Assembly (NCBI GenBank): GCA_004295055.1
Contig: SHNJ01000006.1
Span: forward strand, 1-64,000
Direction of reading: 5' to 3'
Length of the DNA stretch: 64,000 nt
From: Alphaproteobacteria bacterium
Lineage (GTDB): Bacteria > Pseudomonadota > Alphaproteobacteria > SHNJ01
Shown: positions 37,362 to 46,236 of the stretch, piece by piece
How the letters are laid out: each line of letters starts with the position of its first letter
How positions within the stretch are numbered: the stretch's first letter is position 1
Notes under the pieces: generated by a model
Told to the model about the DNA's origin: nothing
The model's input: the letters and a program-made list of their open reading frames with translations, nothing else
Databases searched by the model: none
Made by a program: the position numbers and the translations under genes

Positions 37362-38882
37362 TTATGCCTTTAATGCAGCACGGCGGCGGCGATCCGCACT
37401 CGATGGTATATTCATTTGCTCGCGGTATTTGGCAATTGTGCGCCGCGCCACGTCAATTCCTTCGGCATGAAGCATGGCGACGATCTTGTCGTCCGATAAT
37501 GGTTTTTGCGGCGGTTCGGCTTCGATCAGGGTTTTGATCTTGTGCCGCACGCTTTCCGATGCCATGGCCATTTTGCCATCGCCGCCGGAAACCGCCGCGC
37601 TGAAAAAATACCGCAATTCGAAAATGCCGCGCGGGGTTGCCATATATTTGTTGGTGGTCACCCGGCTGATGGTGGATTCGTGCATTCCAACCGCTTCGGC
37701 GATTTCGCGGCGGACCAGCGGACGCAGATATTCGATGCCATAATTGAAAAACGCTTCCTGGTGGCGCACGATTTCGCTGGAAACTTTTAAAATCGTTTGC
37801 GCGCGTTGGTGCATTGCCTTGACCAGCCAGTTGGCGGCTTGGAATTTATCGGACAGATATTTTTTTTCTTCCTTGCTGCGCGCGCCCTTTTTAACCTGGG
37901 TATAATAGCGGTTATTGATCAAAACCCGCGGCAAGGTTTCGGAATTCAACTCCACATGCCATCCCCCGCCTTTTTGCTGGCGCAAATAAATATCGGGAAT
38001 TAGCGTATGCGCTTCCTCGCGCTTGAAATTCTCGCCCGGCTTTGGATTCAGTTCCTTGATTTCGGCGATCATGTCTTTTAAATCGTCCGGCTCGCACCCG
38101 ACCAGTTTTTGCAATTCGGCGATTTTATGCGATCCCAGCAAATCCAAATGCGCCAGGAATTTTTGCATCATCGGGTCCAGGCGGTTTTTTTCCCGCAATT
38201 GCAACGACAGGCATTCGGCCAAATTGCGCGCGAACACCCCTGGCGGATCAAATTGCTGCAAGCGCAGCAAGGTGAATGTCACGCGTTCGATGGTACATTC
38301 TAGGGCCTTGGCAACGCTGTCCAAATCGCCGCGAAAATAACCGGCGTCATCCAGCATGTCGACCAAATAGGCGGCGATAATCCGGTCGCCGGCATCGTCC
38401 AGATCGACCGCGATTTGATCCAGCAAATGATCGCGCAAACTCACTTCGTGGGCCAATTTATCCTGAAAACTGTAATCATCGTCGGAAAAATTATGGCTGG
38501 CGCCGCTGCCTTCCCAAGACGCCAGATTGATGCCGGTGGCATCGTTGGCGCCTTCGCCTTCCCAATCATTTTCATAATTGCCGCTGGAAGACGCTTCGGA
38601 ATCGAAATTCTTATCGGTGCCGATTTCCGCGGTTGTTCCCACGGGCGCCGGAATGTCGCCGCCGCCCTGATCCATCGGATTTTCGGCCAAGGCCTGTAAA
38701 TTATTGTCTTCGGCAATTTCGCCTTCGCCGTCGGATTTTTCCAGTAATGGATTTTGTTCCAGTTGCTGTTCGACAAATTCCATCAGTTCCAGATTATTCA
38801 TCTGTAACATTTCGATCGCCTGCTGCAATTGCGGCGTGATCGTCTGGACTTGTTGTCCACGAATGTCGAGGCGTTGTTTCAT
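37362..38882 (-). CDS. rpoN: RNA polymerase sigma-54 factor
   Basis: 506 residues. Region I is glutamine- and leucine-rich (TPQLQQAIEMLQMNNLELMEFVEQQLEQNPLLE), region II acidic and variable (about 48-140), and region III carries the core- and DNA-binding parts: VGMHESTISRVTTNKYMATPRGIFELRYFFS and the RpoN box ARRTIAKYREQM near the end. It recognises -24/-12 promoters with activator ATPases. Followed by hpf after 140 bases. Confidence 0.97.
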   Translation of the reverse strand: MKQRLDIRGQQVQTITPQLQQAIEMLQMNNLELMEFVEQQLEQNPLLEKSDGEGEIAEDNNLQALAENPMDQGGGDIPAPVGTTAEIGTDKNFDSEASSSGNYENDWEGEGANDATGINLASWEGSGASHNFSDDDYSFQDKLAHEVSLRDHLLDQIAVDLDDAGDRIIAAYLVDMLDDAGYFRGDLDSVAKALECTIERVTFTLLRLQQFDPPGVFARNLAECLSLQLREKNRLDPMMQKFLAHLDLLGSHKIAELQKLVGCEPDDLKDMIAEIKELNPKPGENFKREEAHTLIPDIYLRQQKGGGWHVELNSETLPRVLINNRYYTQVKKGARSKEEKKYLSDKFQAANWLVKAMHQRAQTILKVSSEIVRHQEAFFNYGIEYLRPLVRREIAEAVGMHESTISRVTTNKYMATPRGIFELRYFFSAAVSGGDGKMAMASESVRHKIKTLIEAEPPQKPLSDDKIVAMLHAEGIDVARRTIAKYREQMNIPSSADRRRRAALKA

Positions 38883-38883
38883 A

Positions 38884-38969
38884 TCAGGTTTCAGGTGTCC
38901 GGTATCAGGTTCCAGGTGTCAGAATCGGGCATTTTTTAAACCCGGCACCTGGCACCTGATACCCGAAAC
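38884..38969. repeat. A-tract-loop hairpin repeat, copy 2
   Basis: TCAGGTTTCAGGTGTCCGG and CAGGTTCCAGGTGTCAG on the left face GGCACCTGGCACCTGATACC on the right around ATTTTTTAAA. The arms are built of CAGGTNNC units. It fills the gap between lptB and rpoN. Confidence 0.75.
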
Positions 38970-38973
38970 TTTA

Positions 38974-39759
38974 CTATAGGCTAAACCGGTCGCCTAAATA
39001 AACCCTGCGCACGTTCTGGTCGTTGACAATTTCATTTGGCGTGCCTTCCATCAACACGCTGCCAGAATGGATAATATAGGCCCGGTCAACGATATCCAGC
39101 GTTTCCCGCACATTGTGATCGGTAATCAGGACGCCAAGGCCGCGTTTTTTCAAATGCAGGATCAATTCGCGGATATCATGCACCGCAATAGGATCGATAC
39201 CGGCCAATGGTTCGTCCAGCAAAATGAAAGACGGCTTGCTGGCAAGCGCCCGGGCAATTTCGGTACGCCGGCGTTCACCGCCAGACAGGGCCATGGCCGG
39301 CGAGCGGCGGATATGCTGGATCGAAAATTCCGAAAGCAGGCTTTCCAGCATTTGTTCGCGTGCTTCGATATCGGGTTCCGAAATTTCCAGAATCGAGCGG
39401 ATATTGTCTTCGACCGAAAGTCCGCGGAAAATAGACGCTTCTTGCGGCAAATAACTGATGCCTTTGCGAGCCCGGCGATACATCGGCAAAAATGTAATAT
39501 CCTCGCCATTTAGGCGGATATGTCCGGTGTCCGGTTTAATCAGGCCGGAAATAATATAAAAACAAGTCGTTTTACCGGCGCCATTGGGGCCAAGCAGCCC
39601 GACAATCTCGCCATGCTTCAATTTGATTTTGATGTTGCGCAGAACCTGGCGGCCTTTATACGCCTTGGACAAATTGTCTATTTCCAAACCTTGATTGTTG
39701 GCAACCAGACGCGGCGTCTCGCCGTTTTTTTTCTGCTTATGGTTTTTATTCTTAGCCAT
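38974..39759 (-). CDS. lptB: LPS export ABC transporter ATPase
   Basis: 261 residues. Walker A GPNGAGKTT, Q-loop in YLPQEASIF, signature ALSGGERRRTEIARAL, Walker B FILLDEPLAGID and H-loop in ITDHNVRETL. The 20-residue N-terminal lysine-rich stretch (KNKNHKQKKNGE) precedes the domain. It powers extraction of LPS from the inner membrane with LptFG, which are not in the window. 6 bases after lptA. Confidence 0.97.
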   Translation of the reverse strand: MAKNKNHKQKKNGETPRLVANNQGLEIDNLSKAYKGRQVLRNIKIKLKHGEIVGLLGPNGAGKTTCFYIISGLIKPDTGHIRLNGEDITFLPMYRRARKGISYLPQEASIFRGLSVEDNIRSILEISEPDIEAREQMLESLLSEFSIQHIRRSPAMALSGGERRRTEIARALASKPSFILLDEPLAGIDPIAVHDIRELILHLKKRGLGVLITDHNVRETLDIVDRAYIIHSGSVLMEGTPNEIVNDQNVRRVYLGDRFSL

Positions 39760-39765
39760 GAATCG

Positions 39766-40608
39766 TTAAAAAGTTCCCGCTTTTTTGGCGCGGTCCGGAA
39801 TAACCAGTGCGCGTACCCTTTTTATACCCTGGCCGCCATCTTTGCTGCCCAGCAGGCGGCTTACGCCGGTTTTGGTATTCATCTCGGCATAATCGCCCTG
39901 CAATTGGTTGGGGCCTTGGGTTAATTTAACATTGCTTTTCAAGGTTGCAAGCCCTTGCGCCATATCATAGGTGGCTTCATCGGCAGTGGCCAGATTGCCA
40001 TCCGACTGCACTTTTACATTGCCTTTGGCGTCGATGCGGTGAATGCTTAGTTTATTGGCGTCGCCGTTGCCGGTGAAATGCGCCGATATCGCATCGGCGG
40101 ACAACCGGTTCTTGGCTTGTTCCACAACCGCGTTTCCGCGCGCAACCGCCAGATTTTTACTTTGCCAGAATTCGATGCGTTCCTGGGCGGTTAATTTGGC
40201 GGTCGGCGACAGCAATTGCATTGTCTTGCCCGTCATTACAAACGCGCCTTGATCCAGATCGTAATAAGCTTCGTCGGCGATAACTTTGTTTTGCTGTACG
40301 GTAATGCGCACATTCCCCGATGCTTCCAGTTTATATAATTCAAAACTGCCATTGCCTTCGCCGCCGCGATAATAGCCGCGCAATTCATCGGCGATCACGT
40401 CCATATCGCCGCTGCTGGCGTGAGCATTGCCACGGGCAATATAAACATTTTCTTTCTTATGCCATTCCAGGCCGTTATCGGCTTCGATTTGAATCGGACT
40501 TTTTTGATTGGGGGAAATGAAACCAAGTCCTTGCGCCGGCTGCGCCAGCACGGCGCTGGCGTAAAGCGCCATCAATCCTGCAAATAAATATGAAGCGAAT
40601 TTATTCAT
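39766..40608 (-). CDS. lptA: LPS transport periplasmic protein LptA (OstA-like)
   Basis: 280 residues, longer than E. coli LptA. Signal peptide about 1-22 (ends VLAQPAQ). Three or more OstA-type repeats follow, each running through A-x-G-N-[AV] and TADEATYD or IADEAYYD patterns; these form the beta-jellyroll bridge between membranes. Its start overlaps the lptC stop by 4 bases. Confidence 0.92.
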   Translation of the reverse strand: MNKFASYLFAGLMALYASAVLAQPAQGLGFISPNQKSPIQIEADNGLEWHKKENVYIARGNAHASSGDMDVIADELRGYYRGGEGNGSFELYKLEASGNVRITVQQNKVIADEAYYDLDQGAFVMTGKTMQLLSPTAKLTAQERIEFWQSKNLAVARGNAVVEQAKNRLSADAISAHFTGNGDANKLSIHRIDAKGNVKVQSDGNLATADEATYDMAQGLATLKSNVKLTQGPNQLQGDYAEMNTKTGVSRLLGSKDGGQGIKRVRALVIPDRAKKAGTF

Positions 40609-41312
40609 GAAGTTTTGGTGTTTGGTTTAATCTTGCCTTTAGGTAGCAAATTTACCTTCACTTTGCCACGTAAAATCACCTGATTGCCGTCATCTTTGGC
40701 TTCAAAACCGGATGCCGTGAAAGATCCTTGCGGACTGCGCCCGGAAATCGCACTATCGCTCCACAAGATGCCTTGCGCAAAATCGGCGTACGCCACATCG
40801 CTTTTAATTTCATAACCGCTATTGGTGCGGATTACGATATCGCCTTGGGTCGACATGCCGTGGCGATTGCGCCAGTAAGTCGATTTGTTGGCGGAAACGA
40901 AAATAGTGGTGTTGTTTTGCGATTGAATATCGATTTTCAAATCTTTTAAATTGATGGCATTAGCGTTTTCCGGCGATGGCGCAGCCGCCGCCGCACGAAT
41001 TGTATAGGATAATCCGTTATTGGTGGTGCCGGTATAACGCGGCCCAACGATCAAGGACGCTTGCGGCGCTTCTTCCATAACGTTTTCGGTGGTCAGGCTG
41101 AAACGATTTTCATTTTCGATCAGATTCGGCCAGACGGTGATGGTCAGCAAAATCGCAACTGCCAGGGCCGGCAAAACAATTTTCAGCCAATATACGATTT
41201 CCGAATAATGGCTGCCGCCCAACAATACCTGGGCGCGCGGCGTGTATTCGAACCGCGCCGGTTTCTGGCCGGCTGTTTTCGACGCGGGTTTTTGCTTTAA
41301 TGGACGAGCCAT
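40605..41312 (-). CDS. lptC: LPS export protein LptC
   Basis: 235 residues from ATG 41312, which shares a base with the kdsD stop (TAATG). The N-terminal cytoplasmic part is basic, one membrane segment lies at about 44-62 (YWLKIVLPALAVAILLTITVWP), and a periplasmic jellyroll follows with the repeated AKSGYEIKSDVAYADFAQGILWSDSAI-type strands, described here by its SAISGRSPQGSF core. It hands LPS from LptFG to LptA. Confidence 0.88.
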   Translation of the reverse strand: MARPLKQKPASKTAGQKPARFEYTPRAQVLLGGSHYSEIVYWLKIVLPALAVAILLTITVWPNLIENENRFSLTTENVMEEAPQASLIVGPRYTGTTNNGLSYTIRAAAAAPSPENANAINLKDLKIDIQSQNNTTIFVSANKSTYWRNRHGMSTQGDIVIRTNSGYEIKSDVAYADFAQGILWSDSAISGRSPQGSFTASGFEAKDDGNQVILRGKVKVNLLPKGKIKPNTKTS

Positions 41313-42322
41313 TACATCACTCCGGCGCGCAAGCAATCGTGAATATGGATAATGCCTTGCAATTCATCGTCATCGATCACGAATAAAGTCGTGATCGATT
41401 TTTGATTCATAATTCCCAACGCCTCCGCTGCCAGTGCCTTTGACGAAATCGTGCGCGGGTTCGGCGTCATCACTTCGGTGGCGGAAAGGGTCAGGAAATT
41501 GTCGCTCATATGGCGGCGCATATCGCCATCGGTAATGACGCCCAGCAATTTGCCGCGCTTGTCGATAACTCCGGCGCATCCGAATTTTTTGGAACTGATG
41601 GTAATCAAAACGCTGCTCATCAAATCTTCCGGCTTTACCAGCGGCAATTCGGCGCCGGTATGCATTAATTTTTCAACTCTCATCAAGCGTTGACCTAGTT
41701 TTCCGCCCGGATGGATTTCGCGGAATTGTTCCGGTGAAAATCCTTTTTGTTCCAGCAGGCAGACCGCCAGCGCATCGCCCAGGGCCAGGCTCATGGTTGT
41801 CGATGTGGTTGGAGCCAATCCCATCGGACATGCCTCGGCAGCGTCGGGCAATTGCAATACGACATCGGCCGCCGAACCCAGGCTGCTTTGCAGATTTTTG
41901 GTTATGGCAATCACCGGAATAGCAAACCGTTTGGCATAGGCGATAATGTCGCCCAATTCGGGCGCTTCGCCGGAATTGGAAATTGCCAGCACCGCATCGT
42001 CCGATGTAATCATACCTAAATCGCCGTGGCTGGCCTCGCCGGGGTGTACATACTGCGCCGGGGTTCCAGTCGATGCAAAAGTGGCCGCCAGTTTGCGCGC
42101 CACATGGCCGGATTTGCCAATGCCGGTGACAATGACCCGGCCTTTGGTTTTCATCAATAAACTGATGGTGGCGGCAAAATTCTGATTTAGCGTTTTTTGT
42201 AATTCGGCAAGACCGGCAATTTCGGTTTGAATAACGGTCTGGGCTCGTTCTAAAACCGAGCCGCTCATCGCATCGTTGGCGACGATCAATTTCAAAGCCT
42301 GGCTACTTGGTTTTTGGCCCAT
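41312..42322 (-). CDS. kdsD: arabinose-5-phosphate isomerase
   Basis: 336 residues. SIS domain with VTGIGKSGHVARKLAATFASTGTPAQYVHPGEASHGDLG (about 64-104, given for its GKSGH and EASHGD motifs) and two CBS domains (about 215-330). It turns ribulose 5-phosphate to arabinose 5-phosphate, the first step to Kdo. Head of a long minus-strand run through lptC, lptA, lptB, rpoN, hpf and ptsN. Confidence 0.95.
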   Translation of the reverse strand: MGQKPSSQALKLIVANDAMSGSVLERAQTVIQTEIAGLAELQKTLNQNFAATISLLMKTKGRVIVTGIGKSGHVARKLAATFASTGTPAQYVHPGEASHGDLGMITSDDAVLAISNSGEAPELGDIIAYAKRFAIPVIAITKNLQSSLGSAADVVLQLPDAAEACPMGLAPTTSTTMSLALGDALAVCLLEQKGFSPEQFREIHPGGKLGQRLMRVEKLMHTGAELPLVKPEDLMSSVLITISSKKFGCAGVIDKRGKLLGVITDGDMRRHMSDNFLTLSATEVMTPNPRTISSKALAAEALGIMNQKSITTLFVIDDDELQGIIHIHDCLRAGVM

Positions 42323-42386
42323 TTTCTACCTTTACGCCTTTATATAGTAATCGTTGATTGCGGTTTAAATCCGGTCGTTCCCTAAG

Positions 42387-42415
42387 TTATTGATATTTAT
42401 ATATATTATCAATAA
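42387..42415. promoter_or_regulatory. AT-only inverted repeat upstream of kdsD
   Basis: TTATTGATA (42387-42395) and TATCAATAA (42407-42415) are a perfect 9-base inverted repeat with an 11-base AT spacer, 65 bases before kdsD on its promoter side. It could be a protein-binding site or the terminator of the RNase D transcript that reads into it. Confidence 0.4.
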
Positions 42416-42446
42416 TTTCGCCCAACATAACAGGCAGGGCAAGATT

Positions 42447-42518
42447 ATGCCTGAAACCGGACCAAAGGTCAAGAAACTGCGCTTTTTTGGAAATAGAAGG
42501 TTAATTTTAAAAAATTAG
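42447..42518 (+). CDS. possible 23-residue peptide (uncertain)
   Basis: ATG 42447 is preceded by GCAGGGCAAG and opens a 23-codon frame with a basic product (KVKKLRFF, NRRLILKN) ending where the RNase D gene ends on the other strand. It is too short to be judged by sequence and may be chance. Confidence 0.12.
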   Translation: MPETGPKVKKLRFFGNRRLILKN

Positions 42519-43147
42519 ACCCGGTCGCTGGAATGATGGGCGAACAGGGCGTTGGTGTTAATGCCCTCGGCTTCGATCAGGCCGTTATTGACAACCGTAT
42601 CGAAGGCGCGTTCCGCAACATTCAACAATCCATCGCGTTTCAATAATTCGGTCAGACGATCCATCAAATCATGCAAATGTAAAACATCGGTAACGGCGTA
42701 TTTCAATTGCGCGTCGGTCAATTTTTTCGCGCCCCAATCGGATTTTTGTTTTTCCTTGTTTACTTCGATGCCCAAAATATCCTTGCAAATATCGTTCAAT
42801 CCATGGCTGTCGGTAAAACGCCGCGCCAGTTTGCTGGCGATTTTAGTATCGAAAATCGGGCCGGTTTCGGCGCCCAGATAATATTTTAAATAGGCAATGT
42901 CGGTTTGCCCGAAATGAAAAATTTTCAAGGTCTTTTTATCTTGCAGTAATTTTTTTAAATTCGGCGCATTGTATTGATTCGCCGCGAATTGCACCAAATG
43001 CGCCTTGCCTTTGCGGCCCTGCAATTGCACCAGGCACAGCCGGTCGCGGCCGACTTTTAACCCCATCATTTCGCAATCAACGGCAACTGGACCGTTAAAT
43101 TTGACGGTGGGTGGCAAATCATTTTGGTGCAGGGTGAAATTAGTCAT
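42515..43147 (-). CDS. rnd: RNase D-like 3'-5' exonuclease
   Basis: 210 residues, a short RNase D with the DEDDy nuclease domain only. AVDCEMMGL (22-30) holds the first Asp and Glu; HFGQTDIAYL the second metal site; YAVTDVLHLHDL the last catalytic Asp and Tyr. The HRDC domains of E. coli Rnd are absent, as in other short alphaproteobacterial forms. It trims structured RNAs, probably tRNA 3' ends; a tRNA gene lies just upstream. Confidence 0.9.
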   Translation of the reverse strand: MTNFTLHQNDLPPTVKFNGPVAVDCEMMGLKVGRDRLCLVQLQGRKGKAHLVQFAANQYNAPNLKKLLQDKKTLKIFHFGQTDIAYLKYYLGAETGPIFDTKIASKLARRFTDSHGLNDICKDILGIEVNKEKQKSDWGAKKLTDAQLKYAVTDVLHLHDLMDRLTELLKRDGLLNVAERAFDTVVNNGLIEAEGINTNALFAHHSSDRV

Positions 43148-43196
43148 AAGGATCCTTATAGAAATTAAGCAGCGGTTTTCCCAGCCGTAACCTTTG

Positions 43197-43275
43197 ATTG
43201 CGCCAGTCCGCCTACGTTCCTTTGGAACTTCGGCGCGGCAGCCTTCGACTTATGTTAATTAAAACGGACGAAGGC
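43197..43275. repeat. palindromic repeat next to tRNA-Leu
   Basis: AGTCCGCCTACGTTCC and GGAACTTCGGCG pair, and CAGCCTTCG pairs with CGAAGGCTG further right, flanking acttatgttaattaaaacgga. The block resembles the palindrome between ffs and dnaX (shared GTCCGCCT and cttatgtt). It lies directly downstream of tRNA-Leu and may end its transcript. Confidence 0.55.
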
Positions 43276-43360
43276 TGGTGCCCAGAAGAGGACTCGAACC
43301 TCCATGATGTTACTCACTGGTACCTGAAACCAGCGCGTCTACCAATTCCGCCATCTGGGC
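43276..43360 (-). tRNA. tRNA-Leu (anticodon CAG)
   Basis: The reverse strand is an 85-base class II tRNA: acceptor GCCCAGA pairs with TCTGGGC, D arm TGGCGGAATTGGTAGACGC, anticodon loop TTCAGGT with CAG, long variable arm TGAGTAACATCA, T loop GGTTCGAGTCC, and encoded CCA. It reads CTG leucine codons. Confidence 0.97.
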
Positions 43361-43394
43361 GTGCGCGGAATGTCGCGCAAATAAGGGGTTATTG

Positions 43395-44174
43395 TCAAGC
43401 GGCTTTACTATGCTGGCGTTGACGGATTTCTTGAATTTTTCGGGTAATATGCGCCGGAGCCCCGATATCCCGGCCTTGGCGGGCTAAATGTTCCCGGCGC
43501 GCTTCTTTTTTTGCAATCCGGGGTTCCAAATTTGTTTGCCGTGCAGAAGATCGGGTATAGAGCCGTTGATAATCAAACAGCCTGCCAAATTCTATAAGGC
43601 GCGAATCTAAATCCACAAGATTTCCGGTTGCACCCACCGGCATCATCAAATCAGCCACCGTTTTGGCCGGAGTTAAAGCGGATTCCAATTCTAGAAAATC
43701 GTGCAAGCGGCAGCTTGATTTGTCCTGAGTTGAGGGTATCAAACGGACTTGATCGTCCGGAGTTACGGAAACATCGATAGAAATTCCCGTCACTGTCCGT
43801 AAATCGCGGCAATATTTTAATATTTTTTGAATGCTGATGGTTGGCATGCCGGTTAAAAAAGGTTCAATTCCGGCAGGGGAGATAGGATCGATCCATAGCC
43901 GGATTTTATTATTTAGCAGGATCGTAAATTTTACACGATGCTCGATGGCTTCCAATCCGGTCTGCGCATCTAGAAAAATATTTTGTGCGCCAGAGTATAA
44001 AGCGCCGTGGCATTTTATTTGTTCCGCGGCCATCTCGCCGTATCTTTCCATGAAACCGGCCCTATGCATCCGGCGGGTTATCAAATTTTTTAAAGCCAGA
44101 ATTTCTTCGGGACGGCCGGGAATATCCGGCAGCTCCATCAAAAGATCGCGTGTTCCTAAGATGTGGACGCTCAT
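43395..44174 (-). CDS. unknown protein, 259 aa
   Basis: No family recognised. The protein is soluble, without signal peptide or membrane segment. The middle (about 75-140) has a beta-rich stretch (HRVKFTILLNNKIRLWIDPISPAGIEPFLTG) that is only noted for its appearance. The last 60 residues are strongly basic and helical (AKKEARREHLARQGRD, ITRKIQEIRQRQ), which could bind nucleic acid. Alone, upstream of tRNA-Leu on the same strand and divergent from the NDUFA9 gene. Confidence 0.6.
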   Translation of the reverse strand: MSVHILGTRDLLMELPDIPGRPEEILALKNLITRRMHRAGFMERYGEMAAEQIKCHGALYSGAQNIFLDAQTGLEAIEHRVKFTILLNNKIRLWIDPISPAGIEPFLTGMPTISIQKILKYCRDLRTVTGISIDVSVTPDDQVRLIPSTQDKSSCRLHDFLELESALTPAKTVADLMMPVGATGNLVDLDSRLIEFGRLFDYQRLYTRSSARQTNLEPRIAKKEARREHLARQGRDIGAPAHITRKIQEIRQRQHSKAA

Positions 44175-44349
44175 GGTTTGTTCCCTAAAATTTCTTGTGC
44201 GCGTTTTAATGGGGCGCTTTGCTTAATATACAAAACCAATAAGAATATACCTTATAGCAATACGATTGTAAAACCGGCGCAAAACGATTGTTATTTTATA
44301 AAATAAAGGCTAAATAAGAAATAGTTTCAATTACTTAATAAGTGGCATC

Positions 44350-45312
44350 ATGTCTTCTCACACCCATTCCAAAATCGTCGTTTTCGGCGGCTCCGGTTTT
44401 ATCGGCCGTTATGTGGTGAAACGTTTGGCTGCGCTTGGCGCGGTGATTGCCGTGCCGACGCGCAATGTCGAAAAAGCCAAATTTTTACGCACGTTCGGCG
44501 ATGTCGGTCAGATCGCGCCGATTGCATGCGAGATAAGCAACGAGGCTTCGTTGCGCGCGGTAATAAAAAATGCGGATGCGGTAATTAATCTGCCGGGCAT
44601 TTTATTCGAAAGCGGCAAAAGCAAATTCGATTCGGTGCATCATAAAATTCCGATGAACATCGCGGCGATCTCCCGCGAGTGCGGCGTGAAAACGCTGGTG
44701 CATATTTCGGCGATCGGCGCGGATGAGAATTCCAATTCCGCCTATGCGCGCAGCAAGGCGAAGGGAGAGCGCGCCGTGGCGCGCGAATATTCCGGCGCGG
44801 TGATTTTGCGGCCCAGCATTGTGTTCGGCCCGGAAGACAACTTTTTCAATCTGTTTGCCGGCATGGCGCAATTGTTCCACATGCTGCCATTGATCGGCGG
44901 CGGCCAGACAAAATTCCAGCCCGTTTATGTCGGCGATGTTGCCGATGCGGTTGTTGCCGCGATATTCAACGATGCCGCGCGCGGCAAAATTTACGAATTG
45001 GGCGGCCCCAAAATTTACACTTTTGCGGAATTGATGCAAATTATGCTGCGGCAAACGGGACAAAAAGCCTGTTTGATTTCGGTGCCGTTCTGGTGGGCAA
45101 AGGTCAAGGCCGCGTTCTTGCAGCTAATGCCAAGGCCGCTTTTGACCATTGATCAGGTGCGCATGCTGGAAAAAGACAATCTGGTCGGCGGTTCGGTTTT
45201 AAAATTAAAAGATCTTGGCATAACGCCAACCGCGCTCGAAGTGATTCTGCCTTCGTATCTGGACCGCTATAAAACCGGCGGACGGATGGGGAACACCGAT
45301 CAGGCGGCCTAG
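44350..45312 (+). CDS. complex I NDUFA9-family NAD(P)-binding protein
   Basis: 320 residues. Extended short-chain dehydrogenase fold: VFGGSGFIGRYVVKRLA is the nucleotide loop (9-25), then DADAVINLPGIL and HISAIGADENSNSAYARSKAKGERAV with the Tyr-xxx-Lys-like YARSK. The sequence is of the mitochondrial complex I subunit NDUFA9 type found in alphaproteobacteria. A role in complex I assembly or quinone chemistry is presumed from family. Ends 4 bases into the convergent uppP. Confidence 0.88.
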   Translation: MSSHTHSKIVVFGGSGFIGRYVVKRLAALGAVIAVPTRNVEKAKFLRTFGDVGQIAPIACEISNEASLRAVIKNADAVINLPGILFESGKSKFDSVHHKIPMNIAAISRECGVKTLVHISAIGADENSNSAYARSKAKGERAVAREYSGAVILRPSIVFGPEDNFFNLFAGMAQLFHMLPLIGGGQTKFQPVYVGDVADAVVAAIFNDAARGKIYELGGPKIYTFAELMQIMLRQTGQKACLISVPFWWAKVKAAFLQLMPRPLLTIDQVRMLEKDNLVGGSVLKLKDLGITPTALEVILPSYLDRYKTGGRMGNTDQAA

Positions 45313-46106
45313 GCGAACCACAATAAAATAACCGCGCCTAAGGCGATGCGGTAAATCGAAAATATTTTTAAAGACGTGTGCTGCAACAGCCGCATCATAA
45401 ACGCGATCGCTAAAAAACCAAACACGAAGGACAGTCCGATTCCCATGGCCAGTTCGTTGATGGGAACGGGGCCAGCATATTCCATCAAATCCTTTCCCGC
45501 CAGCAGCGCGGCGCCGCCGATGGTTGGAATCGCAAGCAACATTGAAAATCGCGCCGATTCGAACCGATTCAATCCCAAAAATCGCGCGGTGGTAATGGTA
45601 ATGCCGGAACGGCTGACGCCCGGAATAATGGCCAGCGCCTGCGCCAGGCCAATCATCATGACGCTGCGCCAGTTCAGATGATCGACTTTGTGAATGGTTT
45701 TTCCAAATTGATCGGCGATGCCCATCAATATGCCGAATACGATTAAATTTATGGCGATGAAATGCGGCGAACGCAAACCGTCCGGATAAAAATGTTTATA
45801 GATAAGGCCAAAAATAACTGCCGGTATTGTGGCGACAATTAAATATACCGCGACGCGAATTCCCAAATTGACCTTGCGGTTTAAAAACCAGTCGATCGTA
45901 TCGCCGATAATCATCGCCACGTCACGGCGGAAATAGCAAAGCACCGCCAGCAATGTGCCGAAATGCACGGCGATATCGAAATGCAGTCCTTGATCCGGCC
46001 AGCCGGTAAAAAAGGGAACCAGAATCAAATGCCCCGAACTGCTGACCGGCAGGAATTCCGTCAGACCTTGAACCGCGGCAAGAACTAAAATTTGCAGAAA
46101 ACTCAT
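45309..46106 (-). CDS. uppP: undecaprenyl-diphosphatase
   Basis: 265 residues, all hydrophobic segments. LAAVQGLTEFLPVSSSGHLIL (10-30) is the active-site block with catalytic glutamate and serines, and GVSRSGITITTARFLG is the second (about 160-175). It recycles undecaprenyl carrier lipid for peptidoglycan and gives bacitracin resistance. Alone on its strand. Confidence 0.96.
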   Translation of the reverse strand: MSFLQILVLAAVQGLTEFLPVSSSGHLILVPFFTGWPDQGLHFDIAVHFGTLLAVLCYFRRDVAMIIGDTIDWFLNRKVNLGIRVAVYLIVATIPAVIFGLIYKHFYPDGLRSPHFIAINLIVFGILMGIADQFGKTIHKVDHLNWRSVMMIGLAQALAIIPGVSRSGITITTARFLGLNRFESARFSMLLAIPTIGGAALLAGKDLMEYAGPVPINELAMGIGLSFVFGFLAIAFMMRLLQHTSLKIFSIYRIALGAVILLWFA

Positions 46107-46236
46107 AAGGCACCGTACATGAAATATCTATTCTAAGCCATAACCCCAGTTTCGTATAATCCTCAACTATAAAGAATATTATGGCAAAAATATTTTTTAC
46201 TCTGTACCAGTTGGGGATTACGCTATACCCTAAGGA

